From contig AVDB01000012.1 in NCBI GenBank assembly GCA_000472185.1, positions 1-64,000 of the forward strand: a stretch of 64,000 nt of DNA, in the 5' to 3' direction. The stretch is from Rhodobacteraceae bacterium HIMB11 (GTDB lineage: Bacteria > Pseudomonadota > Alphaproteobacteria > Rhodobacterales > Rhodobacteraceae). The notes under the pieces are model-generated. The model worked only from the letters and a program-made list of their open reading frames with translations, was not told the origin of the DNA and made no database searches. Shown one piece after another: positions 18,282-26,920 of the stretch (its first letter is position 1; each line of letters starts with the position of its first letter). Made by a program: the position numbers and the translations under genes.

Positions 18282-18901
18282 ATGCGTAAACTGGCAATGA
18301 TCCTGACTTTATTGATCCCAATTCAACTTTGGGCGGATGATTTTGACTACTACGTCCTTTCGCTCAGTTGGTCCGCCAGTTTTTGTGACATTGAAGGCGA
18401 TGCCAGACAATCGGATCAGTGTGATGTCGAGCATGACTACAAATGGATATTGCACGGGCTTTGGCCGCAGTATCATCAGGGTTGGCCCGCCTACTGTATA
18501 CATCCGAACGTCCCCCATCACGCAAGATGACCCGCGATATGGTCGATATTATGGGCAGCAGCGGGCTCGCTTGGCATCAGTGGAAAAAGCATGGGTCCTG
18601 TAGTGGGCTAAGTGCCGCTGAATATTTTGCGAAATCACGAGAGGCCTATAGTACCATCACCCAGCCGAAAGTTTTAAACCGTCTTGATAAATTGGTACGT
18701 GTTCCCGCATCGGTCATCGAGGATGCATTTGTGCAATCAAATCCATATTTGGAACGCGATATGATAACCATCACCTGTAAACAAGGGTATATCCAAGAGG
18801 CGCGCGTATGCTTGTCAAAATCATTGCAACCCGTCCCCTGTGGCAGAGATGTGATCAAAGATTGCAGAATGACAAACGCGCTGTTTCCGCCGTCCCGCTA
18901 A
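18282..18901 (+). pseudogene. Ribonuclease T2 family protein, frameshifted
   Basis: From 18282 the frame gives a signal peptide (MRKLAMILTLLIPIQLWA), the first catalytic block (HGLWPQ) and GWPAYC, then leaves the family and stops at 18530. A second frame picks up at once with TSERPPSRKMTRDMVDIMG and the second catalytic block WHQWKKHGSC, running to 18901. One base is missing at about 18498-18499, just after the Cys codon. Both active-site histidine blocks survive, so a one-base correction would restore a ~206-residue periplasmic RNase. It overlaps the convergent TauE gene by 4 nt. Confidence 0.8.
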
Positions 18902-19665
18902 GCAAAAAATGCACGTCGGATAAGGTTGACGCCTGCAATCATCAAAACCAGCAGTGTCGCCTTCATAAAGACACTTTGATCAATTCGGTCTTGGATCATT
19001 CGACCAAGGCGCATGCCAAGTATGGCAGCAGGCACCAGGATCGCCGAATAAATCAGGGTGTGCAGGTTCAATATCCCGGTTGATAAATGACTGAATGTCA
19101 GGGCCAGCGCACCAATGCCATAAATGACGCCTTGGGTTCTGATATGCTCTTTCTTTTCGGCATCCATAACCGTCAGATAGGCAACTGTTGGCGGACCCCA
19201 AACCGCAGATAAACCGCCCACAAAACCAGCAAGCGCACCGATGGCTGCATGACTGATCCTCGACTCTTTTTTAACAGGAATGCGACGACCTGATAGCTGC
19301 AGCAGTGAAAAACCTATCACCATCACGCCAATTGCCCCAAGAAAAAGGGCGTTTGGAATAACGCGGATCAATTGCGCACTGAATAGCAAAACAATCAACG
19401 CTGTTAACATAAAGACACGGAACTTCACGATACTGCTCCATGCGGCACTTGCACCTTGACGCAAGGCCTGTTGCCCATTTGTGACCAGAGTGGGCAATAT
19501 AAGGCCCGCCAATGCAAGCTCGGGCGAGACAACAGAACCCAAGATTGAAATCATCACCATCGGGAGCGCAAAGCCAACCACTCCTTTGACCAATCCCGCG
19601 ATCAATGCGCCAATGACGGCGATAAGCCATTGATCAAGCGTTAATATGGAAATAGCGTCGTGCAT
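18898..19665 (-). CDS. TauE/SafE family membrane transporter
   Basis: A 255-residue integral membrane protein with about seven to eight helices and the glycine-rich repeats of the TauE/SafE family (GALIAGLVKGVVGFALPM near the N-terminus and GALAGFVGGLSAVWGPP in the second half). Members export sulfite, sulfoacetate or other organosulfonate products. No sulfur gene is adjacent, so the substrate is open. Confidence 0.85.
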   Translation of the reverse strand: MHDAISILTLDQWLIAVIGALIAGLVKGVVGFALPMVMISILGSVVSPELALAGLILPTLVTNGQQALRQGASAAWSSIVKFRVFMLTALIVLLFSAQLIRVIPNALFLGAIGVMVIGFSLLQLSGRRIPVKKESRISHAAIGALAGFVGGLSAVWGPPTVAYLTVMDAEKKEHIRTQGVIYGIGALALTFSHLSTGILNLHTLIYSAILVPAAILGMRLGRMIQDRIDQSVFMKATLLVLMIAGVNLIRRAFFA

Positions 19666-19809
19666 AGCGCGGGTGTAGCATATGGCAACACCGCGTCCAG
19701 CGTTATTTCGTCACGTAATTTTTGATCAATATTGACGCATGGTTGGTATTTTTGTTGCGCTGCAACTGCGAAATAGCTAGGGTCTTGCTACTGTATAAGG
19801 AGTTGATTC

Positions 19810-21504
19810 ATGGCACTTGACGGACAAAATGCTGCAATGCAGACAGAAAACTACATTGTAATGCCGGACCTATTGGCGACATCAAAACAGGCTTTGGAAA
19901 GCTTGGACACCTTGTTTGAGGCGGCTAAAGGCACCGTTAAGTCATTGGTTTCAAAAGATGGACGTGTTTCATCGGGCTTGATGGAACAACATCAAGCGGC
20001 GACACATGGCCTGTCATGGTTGGCAACATATCACGAATCCATGCGGCAGATGCAAAATTGGGCAACCAAGCTGAGTGATGCAGGCGAATTCGGGGAAGCC
20101 GAACAACTGCTTCATCAGATCGCATGCGGCGAATATCATGCACAAATCGTCGGTGGTATCCCAATGTCACAAGGCGAAATGGTTCGCCTGTCAGACATCA
20201 AAATTCCTGCTGCTGCGCAGCAAGAATATCAGAACGCAGCCGTGATGAATTTGATTGCAAACGGCAACACCCAGGCAGCGCGCACGCGCCTTGTTGAACT
20301 GATGCAGGAACAGGCAGGGAACGTCATTTTTGGCGCGTCTGGTTTGGACGAAGAGCTTGAAATGATCCGCGAACAGTTCCGCCGTTTTTCAGTAGATAAA
20401 GTGGAGCCGCATGCGCATGAATGGCATCTGAATGACGAATTGATCCCGATGGAAATCATCGAGGAACTTGCAGAACTGGGGGTATTCGGACTTACCATTC
20501 CCGAAGAGCTGGGTGGTTTTGGCTTGACCAAAGCTTCTATGGCGGTTGTGTCCGAAGAACTTTCACGGGGTTACATCGGTGTTGGCTCATTAGGCACGCG
20601 CTCTGAAATTGCAGCCGAGTTGATCATTTGCGGTGGTACGAATGAACAGAAAGAAAACTGGCTACCAAAATTGGCCAGCGGTGAAATCCTGCCAACCGCG
20701 GTCTTTACTGAACCAAACACAGGCTCTGACCTTGGCGCACTGCGCACACGTGCAGTGAAAGATGAAAACGGCGATTACAAAATCACTGGTAATAAGACAT
20801 GGATCACGCACGCGGCACGTACGCATGTGATGACACTCCTTGCGCGTACAAATCCTGACAGCACAGATCACCGCGGACTATCAATGTTCTTGGCCGAAAA
20901 GACACCAGGTACGGACGAAGCACCCTTCCCAACCGAAGGGATGACAGGTGGCGAGATTGAAGTGTTGGGCTATCGCGGGATGAAGGAATACGAACTTGGT
21001 TTCGACAATTTCCATGTAAAATCGGAAAACCTTTTGGGCGGAGAGGAAGGCAAAGGCTTTAAACAGCTGATGCAAACATTCGAAAGCGCGCGCATCCAAA
21101 CAGCGGCGCGTGCCGTGGGTGTCGCACAATCTGCGTTAGATGTTTCAATGCAATATGCATTGGATCGCAAGCAGTTTGGCAAGGAATTGATCCAGTTCCC
21201 TCGAGTTGCAAACAAGCTAGCGATGATGGCCGTCGAAATCACGGTTGCCCGTCAGTTGACATATTTCAGCGCCTTTGAAAAAGACAATGAGCGCCGCTGT
21301 GACCTTGAGGCTGGTATGGCCAAGTTGCTGGGCGCCCGCATTGCGTGGTCTGCCGCGGACAACGGGCTACAAATCCACGGCGGAAATGGCTTTGCGCTTG
21401 AATATTCAATCAGCCGCATTCTGTGTGACGCGCGTATCCTGAACATTTTTGAAGGTGCCGCTGAAATTCAGGCCCAAGTGATCGCACGTCGCTTGATGGA
21501 TTGA
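19810..21504 (+). CDS. mcd: Acyl-CoA dehydrogenase, probable (2S)-methylsuccinyl-CoA dehydrogenase
   Basis: A 564-residue flavoprotein. The acyl-CoA dehydrogenase core (from about residue 170, with TIPEELGGFGLTKASMAVVSEELSRG, FTEPNTGSDLG and QIHGGNGFALEYSISRILCDARI) is preceded by a ~160-residue N-terminal extension. That extension is characteristic of Mcd, the enzyme that oxidises (2S)-methylsuccinyl-CoA to mesaconyl-CoA in the ethylmalonyl-CoA pathway. The presence of malyl-CoA lyase at 50.7 kb supports the pathway in this organism. The start has an AAGGAG site. A general acyl-CoA dehydrogenase is the alternative. Confidence 0.8.
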   Translation: MALDGQNAAMQTENYIVMPDLLATSKQALESLDTLFEAAKGTVKSLVSKDGRVSSGLMEQHQAATHGLSWLATYHESMRQMQNWATKLSDAGEFGEAEQLLHQIACGEYHAQIVGGIPMSQGEMVRLSDIKIPAAAQQEYQNAAVMNLIANGNTQAARTRLVELMQEQAGNVIFGASGLDEELEMIREQFRRFSVDKVEPHAHEWHLNDELIPMEIIEELAELGVFGLTIPEELGGFGLTKASMAVVSEELSRGYIGVGSLGTRSEIAAELIICGGTNEQKENWLPKLASGEILPTAVFTEPNTGSDLGALRTRAVKDENGDYKITGNKTWITHAARTHVMTLLARTNPDSTDHRGLSMFLAEKTPGTDEAPFPTEGMTGGEIEVLGYRGMKEYELGFDNFHVKSENLLGGEEGKGFKQLMQTFESARIQTAARAVGVAQSALDVSMQYALDRKQFGKELIQFPRVANKLAMMAVEITVARQLTYFSAFEKDNERRCDLEAGMAKLLGARIAWSAADNGLQIHGGNGFALEYSISRILCDARILNIFEGAAEIQAQVIARRLMD

Positions 21505-21574
21505 TGGTCTGACGGGGAATTTCCCCTTGGATAGAATTTCATGATTTGTAAAAATTGGCGCAGAGGAAATTCCG

Positions 21575-21946
21575 ATGCGCCAGTTTTTTATCATGGTGGT
21601 TGCATTTGTCCTTGGTGGTTGGAACAGCGCCAAAGATATAGGCGGCGTCTATCACCTGATCAGTGATGCTCCAGCATTGCAACGTGTCACCTTGGAAATC
21701 GAGGACACACGCGTGTCAGGCCAAGGCCCCTGCAATCGATATTTTGGATCAATTGCGCACTCAGATACAGGTTCGAACAACATTCAAGTAGGGCCGATTG
21801 CCTCAACAAAAATTGCCTGTCCCCACCTATCGGCCGAGCATCGCTATTTCCAAGATTTGCAGGGCGTTTCCATGGTCAAAGTTGTGCCAGATGGGCTGGT
21901 CCTAACGACCAGCGATGAAACGAATTTGGTTTTTAAATACCGCTAA
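21575..21946 (+). CDS. META domain-containing protein (HslJ-like)
   Basis: A 123-residue exported-looking protein. A short hydrophobic N-terminus (about residues 4-16) is followed by a META/DUF306 domain with the family-typical GPCNRYFG turn and GPIASTKIACP segment. The usual lipobox cysteine is absent (LGGW instead of LxGC), so it is probably not a lipoprotein. Family function is unknown; some members are linked to heat shock or antibiotic stress. It overlaps the convergent znuB stop by 4 nt. Confidence 0.75.
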   Translation: MRQFFIMVVAFVLGGWNSAKDIGGVYHLISDAPALQRVTLEIEDTRVSGQGPCNRYFGSIAHSDTGSNNIQVGPIASTKIACPHLSAEHRYFQDLQGVSMVKVVPDGLVLTTSDETNLVFKYR

Positions 21947-22722
21947 ACTGCGCTGCGCCATTGGCTTATTCCAAAGAATACGGCAGCGGTTGCCACCATC
22001 GACGGGCCAGCGGGCCAATCAAATACATAGGCCGCCCAAAGCCCGATAGCGCTGGCCGCAGATCCAAACCCAACTGACAAAACCGCCATCGTTTCTGGTG
22101 TTGAAGTGAAACGACGCGCCGTTGCCGCAGGAATGATCAATAAGGCCGTAATCAACAAGGCCCCCACGATTTTCAACGCCAGACCAACCACAATTGCCAG
22201 AAGGGCTGCCAAATAAAACGACTCATGCTTGGCATTCACGCCGACAGATGCCGCCAAATCATCGCCTAGGGTGGCAGTGATCCAATTGCTCCACCGCCAC
22301 AAAATGATGCCTAAAATAACCGCAACGCCAATCCAGATGAATATTATATCGTGCCAACCAACAGCCAAGATATCGCCAAACAAAATCGCCTCAATCGATA
22401 ATCCACGGCCCCAAATACTTGCTCCGATTAACCCCAGTGCAAGACCCGTTTGGGCAAAAACGCCCAATATAACATCGGCCCCCTGAATACGGCTGGTTAA
22501 TGTAAACAGCAAAACGGACAAGATAAGCGCAAGAGCAATCACACCAAAATACGCAGATACGTGCAGCGCAATTGCACCCACCACGCCCAAAATTGCAGCG
22601 TGTGACAAGGCATCACCAAAATATACCATGCGCCGCCAAATCACAAAGCACCCCAAGACGCCCGTCAGTATCGCAACCCCAAGGCCCGACAAAAATGCGC
22701 GTATCATAAATTCTGCAAACAT
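21943..22722 (-). CDS. znuB: Zinc ABC transporter permease ZnuB
   Basis: A 259-residue ABC-3 family permease with about eight membrane helices. The motif GDALSHAAILGVVGA near the N-terminus and the ALKIVGALLITALLIIPAATAR segment are diagnostic of ZnuB/MntB-type permeases. Located 9 nt after znuC in the zur-znuC-znuB operon, it forms the channel for periplasmic zinc delivered by ZnuA. Confidence 0.95.
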   Translation of the reverse strand: MFAEFMIRAFLSGLGVAILTGVLGCFVIWRRMVYFGDALSHAAILGVVGAIALHVSAYFGVIALALILSVLLFTLTSRIQGADVILGVFAQTGLALGLIGASIWGRGLSIEAILFGDILAVGWHDIIFIWIGVAVILGIILWRWSNWITATLGDDLAASVGVNAKHESFYLAALLAIVVGLALKIVGALLITALLIIPAATARRFTSTPETMAVLSVGFGSAASAIGLWAAYVFDWPAGPSMVATAAVFFGISQWRSAV

Positions 22723-22731
22723 GGTCAGGTC

Positions 22732-23466
22732 CTAATGATCGTGCGAACAGGTTTCATCGTGCACGTGATCGTGCTGATGTTGATAAAGCGCAAGCGCACC
22801 CTGTGTGCCTGTGCCAAATAATGCGCGATATTCAGGCGCGCTTGAAACAACGCTTGGCGTGCCCTCACAGCAGATGTGTCCATTTAAACAAATGACGCGG
22901 TCAGATGCGCTCATCACGACGTGTAGATCATGACTTACCAAGACGATGGCGCAATCCAATTCGGCCTTTAGTTCAGCGATCAGTTGATAAAACCGTGCGG
23001 CGCCATTTTGATCCAAACCCTGCGTGGGTTCATCCAGTAACAATAGATCAGGCGAATCAATGATTGCACGGGCTAACAAGGCACGCTGAAATTGGCCTCC
23101 TGAAAGCGTTGCGATTTGCTGATCTAAAATATCATGAATGCCGACCAACGCCGCAGCCTCGGATATTTGTTCAACCTTAACACGCTTGGGAACCGACAAA
23201 AATCTGCGGACAGTAATCGGGAAACTATAATCAATATTTAGTTTTTGTGGGACATATCCAACGCTTAACGATTTAGAGCGTGACACAGATCCAGTTGTTG
23301 GAACAAGGGCGCCAATCAAGGCACGCATCATGGATGTTTTACCCGATCCATTTGGCCCTACGATTGTTATGATTTCACCACGGTTCACTGTTAAATCAAC
23401 ATCACGCAAGACAATCTTTCTATCGTATCCAATGGTTACTGAATTTAGTGATATCAAGTCAGTCAT
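22732..23466 (-). CDS. znuC: Zinc ABC transporter ATP-binding protein ZnuC
   Basis: A 244-residue ATPase with Walker A GPNGSGKT, signature LSGGQFQRALLARA and Walker B LLLLDEPT. The last ~25 residues are histidine-rich (HQHDHVHDETCSHDH), as in many ZnuC proteins. The ATG at 23466 has a good GAGGTGAG site and overlaps the end of zur; a GTG four codons upstream is less likely. Confidence 0.94.
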   Translation of the reverse strand: MTDLISLNSVTIGYDRKIVLRDVDLTVNRGEIITIVGPNGSGKTSMMRALIGALVPTTGSVSRSKSLSVGYVPQKLNIDYSFPITVRRFLSVPKRVKVEQISEAAALVGIHDILDQQIATLSGGQFQRALLARAIIDSPDLLLLDEPTQGLDQNGAARFYQLIAELKAELDCAIVLVSHDLHVVMSASDRVICLNGHICCEGTPSVVSSAPEYRALFGTGTQGALALYQHQHDHVHDETCSHDH

Positions 23467-23935
23467 TTGAACTCTCACCTCGACATTGCTGACAAGATCC
23501 CTCTGCCTCGATCGTTAGGGTATTGATAGAAAACCCATCATCCTGCCCAAGGCGTTGACCAAGTTCCGCTGCCTGCGCCGTTTCAGCCACCTTGTGACAG
23601 TCCGAACAAATCCATAGCGCTGGCGTGTGATCGGCATCTGGATGCGCACAGGCTACATAGGCATTCAGGCGTTCGACACGATGTGCGAACCCGTGTTCCA
23701 CCAAAAAATTCAGTGCACGATAGGCCATGGGCGGTTTATCCGCCAAGCCATCATCACTCAATTTTTGTAATACGTCATAGGCACCCAGCGCATGATGCCC
23801 CTCCAGTAGTATTTCAAGGGTGCGCTTACGGATCGGGGTCAAACGCAAACCACGTTCTGCGCAGGCACGTTCGACAGTGGTCAACGCGCTTTGCGTGCAA
23901 TTCGCATGGTCATGGGGCGCAAATACGTTTTGCAT
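23459..23935 (-). CDS. zur: Zinc uptake regulator Zur (Fur family)
   Basis: A 158-residue Fur-family repressor. The N-terminal winged helix covers about residues 20-85 (LTPIRKRTLEILLEGHHALGAYDVL). The dimerisation domain carries the structural zinc cysteines CSDC (near 112-115) and CQQC near the C-terminus. The gene heads the zur-znuC-znuB operon and faces znuA across a palindromic operator, so it very probably represses both units when zinc is replete. Confidence 0.93.
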   Translation of the reverse strand: MQNVFAPHDHANCTQSALTTVERACAERGLRLTPIRKRTLEILLEGHHALGAYDVLQKLSDDGLADKPPMAYRALNFLVEHGFAHRVERLNAYVACAHPDADHTPALWICSDCHKVAETAQAAELGQRLGQDDGFSINTLTIEAEGSCQQCRGESSND

Positions 23936-23954
23936 AATTCCTCCGAAGTACTAT

Positions 23955-23974
23955 TGCTATGTTATAACATAACA
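23955..23974. promoter_or_regulatory. Zur operator candidate between zur and znuA
   Basis: The perfect palindrome ATGTTATAACAT lies at 23959-23970 and is extended by partial repeats (ATAACAT to 23974). Alphaproteobacterial Zur boxes share a TGTTATA..TATAACA-type core. It sits in the short divergent space between zur and znuA, where one site could control both directions. Confidence 0.8.
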
Positions 23975-24009
23975 TTTATATGACCTGCAATACACAGGAG
24001 AGTGATCCA

Positions 24010-25122
24010 ATGAACAAAACTATTTCCGTCCTATTTGCAACAACGATATTCACAGCACCTGTTTTGGCAGATCAATTGCGAGTCGTGGTCGACATCCCGC
24101 CCGTTCACGGCATTGTTGATGGTGTTCTGGGATCGAATGCAAGCATTACGACACTGATCGGCAGCGGTATCGATCCACACAACTACACCATGAAACCAAG
24201 TCATGCAGCCGCAGTATCAGAAGCAGATTTTATTGTACTGATTGGCGAAGCGCTAACACCAAGTCTGGCGGAAAAATTACCCTCATTAGCAAGTAATGCG
24301 AAAATCATCGAACTTGCCGAGGTCCCGAATGTGCATCTGATCGCTTATCAAGACGCACACGATGACCATGAAAATGACGCTCATCATGACGACGAGCATC
24401 ACGATGATCATAAAGACCATAGCCATGATGCAGATCATGACGATCACGCACACGAAGGCCACGATGAACATGATCACGGCGACGCGCACCATGACGATCA
24501 TGACGAACATCACGGTGACCACAAAGATCATGAGGATCACGATGATCATGCGGATGAAAAAGAACATAAAGAGCAAGAACATGATGAACATCACGGCGAC
24601 GAACACGATGGCCATGACCACAGTGGGGTCGATCCACACATGTGGTTGGACATAGATAATGCGGACGTTTGGGCGCATGCGATTGCGAAATCAGCATCAG
24701 AACTTTCTCCTGCGTTGACATCAGATATGAATGCGCAGCTAGCGGCATTCGAACAAGCTCTCATCGGCCTTAGATCCGAGATGCAAACACTGACCGCGAA
24801 ACCATATTCGGTGTCGCATGATGCCTTTGGGTATCTTGAGGAAAGCTTTGGCATCGACCATCCGCAGGCCGTAACCAATGGTATGGGACTGCGACCATCG
24901 CCAAGTGATATGGCGAATTTGCGTGCGCAGATCGAGGCGACACCACCAGCATGCATGATCATCGACCCAAATGATCACACTGCCTTGGCCTATGCGCTGG
25001 CGGAAGAATACTCGATCAAAACCGTTGAGTTCTCTCAGCTGGGCGAAGTCGTTGAGGGTAAAAATGCGTACCTGAGTCTCATGCAAAGTGCAGTTACGGC
25101 GTTCAAAACCTGTTTCCAGTAA
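24010..25122 (+). CDS. znuA: Zinc ABC transporter substrate-binding protein ZnuA
   Basis: A 370-residue periplasmic zinc-binding protein. The start at 24010 (site CAGGAG) gives a clean signal peptide ending VLA-DQ near residue 20. Metal-ligand context DPHNY is at 55-59. A His/Asp/Glu-rich loop spans about residues 115-210 with roughly 30 histidines, much longer than in many ZnuA proteins. The second lobe follows (PHMWLDIDN, HDAFGYLEESFGI, a C-terminal ~DPNDHTALAYALAEEYSI block). The loop is thought in this family to collect zinc or sense its level. It is divergent from zur. Confidence 0.95.
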   Translation: MNKTISVLFATTIFTAPVLADQLRVVVDIPPVHGIVDGVLGSNASITTLIGSGIDPHNYTMKPSHAAAVSEADFIVLIGEALTPSLAEKLPSLASNAKIIELAEVPNVHLIAYQDAHDDHENDAHHDDEHHDDHKDHSHDADHDDHAHEGHDEHDHGDAHHDDHDEHHGDHKDHEDHDDHADEKEHKEQEHDEHHGDEHDGHDHSGVDPHMWLDIDNADVWAHAIAKSASELSPALTSDMNAQLAAFEQALIGLRSEMQTLTAKPYSVSHDAFGYLEESFGIDHPQAVTNGMGLRPSPSDMANLRAQIEATPPACMIIDPNDHTALAYALAEEYSIKTVEFSQLGEVVEGKNAYLSLMQSAVTAFKTCFQ

Positions 25123-25125
25123 AAC

Positions 25126-25150
25126 TTTGGCGGGGCCTTGCCCCGCTTAC
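25126..25150. terminator. Hairpin between convergent znuA and FAD oxidoreductase genes
   Basis: Stem GCGGGG (25130-25135), loop CCTTG, stem CCCCGC (25141-25146). It fills the 24-nt gap between two convergent stop codons. The T tract is weak on both strands, so termination strength is uncertain. Confidence 0.5.
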
Positions 25151-26175
25151 AAACTCTTCTCGACGCGAAAATCACTTGGAATCGTATCGGTATTTTCCAA
25201 TACAAAATCTGCCATCACTTGTGCGATTTTTGAGGCCATACCAAAACCGATTTTAAATCCACCATTCGCGATGTATTCAGATGCGTTGATCGGATGTGAC
25301 CCTAAAACAGGCGCGCGGCTCTTGCTTCTGGGGCGTTCCCCTGCCCAGCGCGCAAGAACCTTGGCGTTTTGCAAATCAGGCAAAATGTCAAAAGCGCGAT
25401 CAATCACGCTGTCCAATTGCTCGTCCGTTGTATCTGCGCTTGCATACTCGCGTTCCGAAGTGGATCCCACCGCAAGCGTACCGTCGGCATGTGGAATAAA
25501 ATGCAATGCATTGGCAAATATCTGCGGTTGAGTGCGCTGATCGTAATCAAATAAGGCGGCCTGCCCCTTAACGCCATTTCCGAAACTTTTGCCGGTGTGT
25601 TTCGATATGCGTTTTAAATCCCATGCCCCAGCCGCCCAAACAACCTTTCCTGAATCCTCCGCCGAACGGTGAATTTCCCCACCTGATTTTTGAATGGCCT
25701 GTGCGATTGAGGCAACGGCGTTTCGGGGTTGGATGCGTGCACTTAGGCTATCGAATATCCACTTCCCCGTTGGCGAGGGAGGCGCCCATTCAGGTTGCTG
25801 ATCAACAACGCGCCACTCTGCCATCCCCTGCCACAGCGACTTGGCATTCTTACCTCGTTCATGTGCAAGCGATAAACCCGCTTCGTCCAGCAATGGTTGA
25901 ATGCGACCTGTTCGCGCATACCCGCTGTTCAACCCAGAGGTACGATCAACATGTTCCCAAAACGTCTGCGCCATCTGAAGGCTTTCGAATTGAAACGCTT
26001 TCTTTTCATTCCAATTTTCTGGGACATGGGGCGCGAGTGCACCAACAATACCCCCGCTTGAACCAGCACCAATGCCATGTGGGTCAATCACCTGAACTTT
26101 AGCACCGCGCTGGATACATTCCCAGGCGATCGATAGACCAATAATCCCTGCACCTTTGATTGTCACTTCTGCCAT
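25147..26175 (-). CDS. FAD-dependent oxidoreductase (DAO family), likely MnmC oxidoreductase-domain equivalent
   Basis: A 342-residue DAO-fold flavoprotein with the FAD-binding motif GAGIIGLSIAWE at about residues 8-19 and a GAGSSGGIVGALAPHVP segment resembling the FAD-domain signature of MnmC. A C-terminal RWAGERPRSKSRAPVLG block is also family-like. The start at 26175 (MAEVTIKG) is preferred because upstream residues look non-coding. It is divergent, 65 nt apart, from an MnmD-type methyltransferase. In E. coli these two activities are fused in MnmC, so it may oxidise cmnm5s2U34 of tRNA to nm5s2U34 (inference). A generic amino-acid oxidase is the alternative. Confidence 0.7.
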   Translation of the reverse strand: MAEVTIKGAGIIGLSIAWECIQRGAKVQVIDPHGIGAGSSGGIVGALAPHVPENWNEKKAFQFESLQMAQTFWEHVDRTSGLNSGYARTGRIQPLLDEAGLSLAHERGKNAKSLWQGMAEWRVVDQQPEWAPPSPTGKWIFDSLSARIQPRNAVASIAQAIQKSGGEIHRSAEDSGKVVWAAGAWDLKRISKHTGKSFGNGVKGQAALFDYDQRTQPQIFANALHFIPHADGTLAVGSTSEREYASADTTDEQLDSVIDRAFDILPDLQNAKVLARWAGERPRSKSRAPVLGSHPINASEYIANGGFKIGFGMASKIAQVMADFVLENTDTIPSDFRVEKSL

Positions 26176-26240
26176 TGCCAAGACCTTCGTTGATGATAGT
26201 TTGTCCCTATTCACGTCTATGACGTTTCGCAAGGTCCCGC

Positions 26241-26918
26241 ATGAAAAACGTAAATCCGTCCATAACTTGGCGCGAGGATAAAATCCCTGTGTCCACACAA
26301 TTTAATGATCCGTATTATTCACTCGATAACGGACTTGCGGAAACGCATCACGTCTTTCTTGGTGGAAATAACCTTCCCACGCGGTTTGTCGACGGGTTTC
26401 GGATCGCTGAACTAGGCTTTGGGACAGGGTTAAATTTCATCGCAACACTTGATCAATGGCGCAAGAGTAAGATTGAGGGAAAGTTTCATTTCACAAGTTT
26501 TGAAGCCTATCCAATGATCCCCGACGACATGATCAAGGCCTATGAACAGTTTCCAGAGATCGCAAACATTGCATGCGAAATTGCGCCATATCTGGAGAAG
26601 CTGCTGGAAACAGGCACATTATCACTGCACGATGCGCATTTGCATTTGATCACAGGCGATGCGCGTGAAACGATTTCCCACTGGGACGCGCATGCAGATT
26701 GTTGGTACCTTGACGGATTTTCACCTGCCAAAAACCCAGAGCTTTGGGAGGGCACACTGATGAACGCCGTTTACGCCAAAACATGCGCTGGTGGGACCGC
26801 GGCAACATATACTGCCGCGGGATTTGTGCGTCGAAATCTGTCAGATGCAGGTTTTGAGGTCGAACGCGTCAAGGGTTTTGGGCGCAAGCGTCACATGAGC
26901 GTTGCGCGAAAGGTATAG
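26241..26918 (+). CDS. mnmD: tRNA (5-methylaminomethyl-2-thiouridine)(34) methyltransferase MnmD
   Basis: A 225-residue stand-alone version of the MnmC methyltransferase domain (DUF752). The N-terminal ITWREDKIPVSTQFNDPYYS block and HHVFLGGNNLP are family hallmarks. The SAM motif ELGFGTGLNFIA and the DGFSPAKNPELW motif follow. It would methylate nm5s2U34 to mnm5s2U34 in tRNA wobble positions. It is divergent from the FAD gene and ends 2 nt before the EamA permease start. Confidence 0.9.
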   Translation: MKNVNPSITWREDKIPVSTQFNDPYYSLDNGLAETHHVFLGGNNLPTRFVDGFRIAELGFGTGLNFIATLDQWRKSKIEGKFHFTSFEAYPMIPDDMIKAYEQFPEIANIACEIAPYLEKLLETGTLSLHDAHLHLITGDARETISHWDAHADCWYLDGFSPAKNPELWEGTLMNAVYAKTCAGGTAATYTAAGFVRRNLSDAGFEVERVKGFGRKRHMSVARKV

Positions 26919-26920
26919 AA

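Noticed and set aside
21510-21530. GGGGAATTTCCCC palindrome after the mcd gene as a terminator
   Set aside because: The stem is only about five pairs with a three-base loop and there is no T tract, so termination is not supported.
24286-24748. Long open frames on both strands and in other frames across the ZnuA histidine loop
   Set aside because: They come from the repetitive GAY/CAY codons of the loop. Their translations are low-complexity (Met/Ile/Val- or His/Arg-rich) with no family features.
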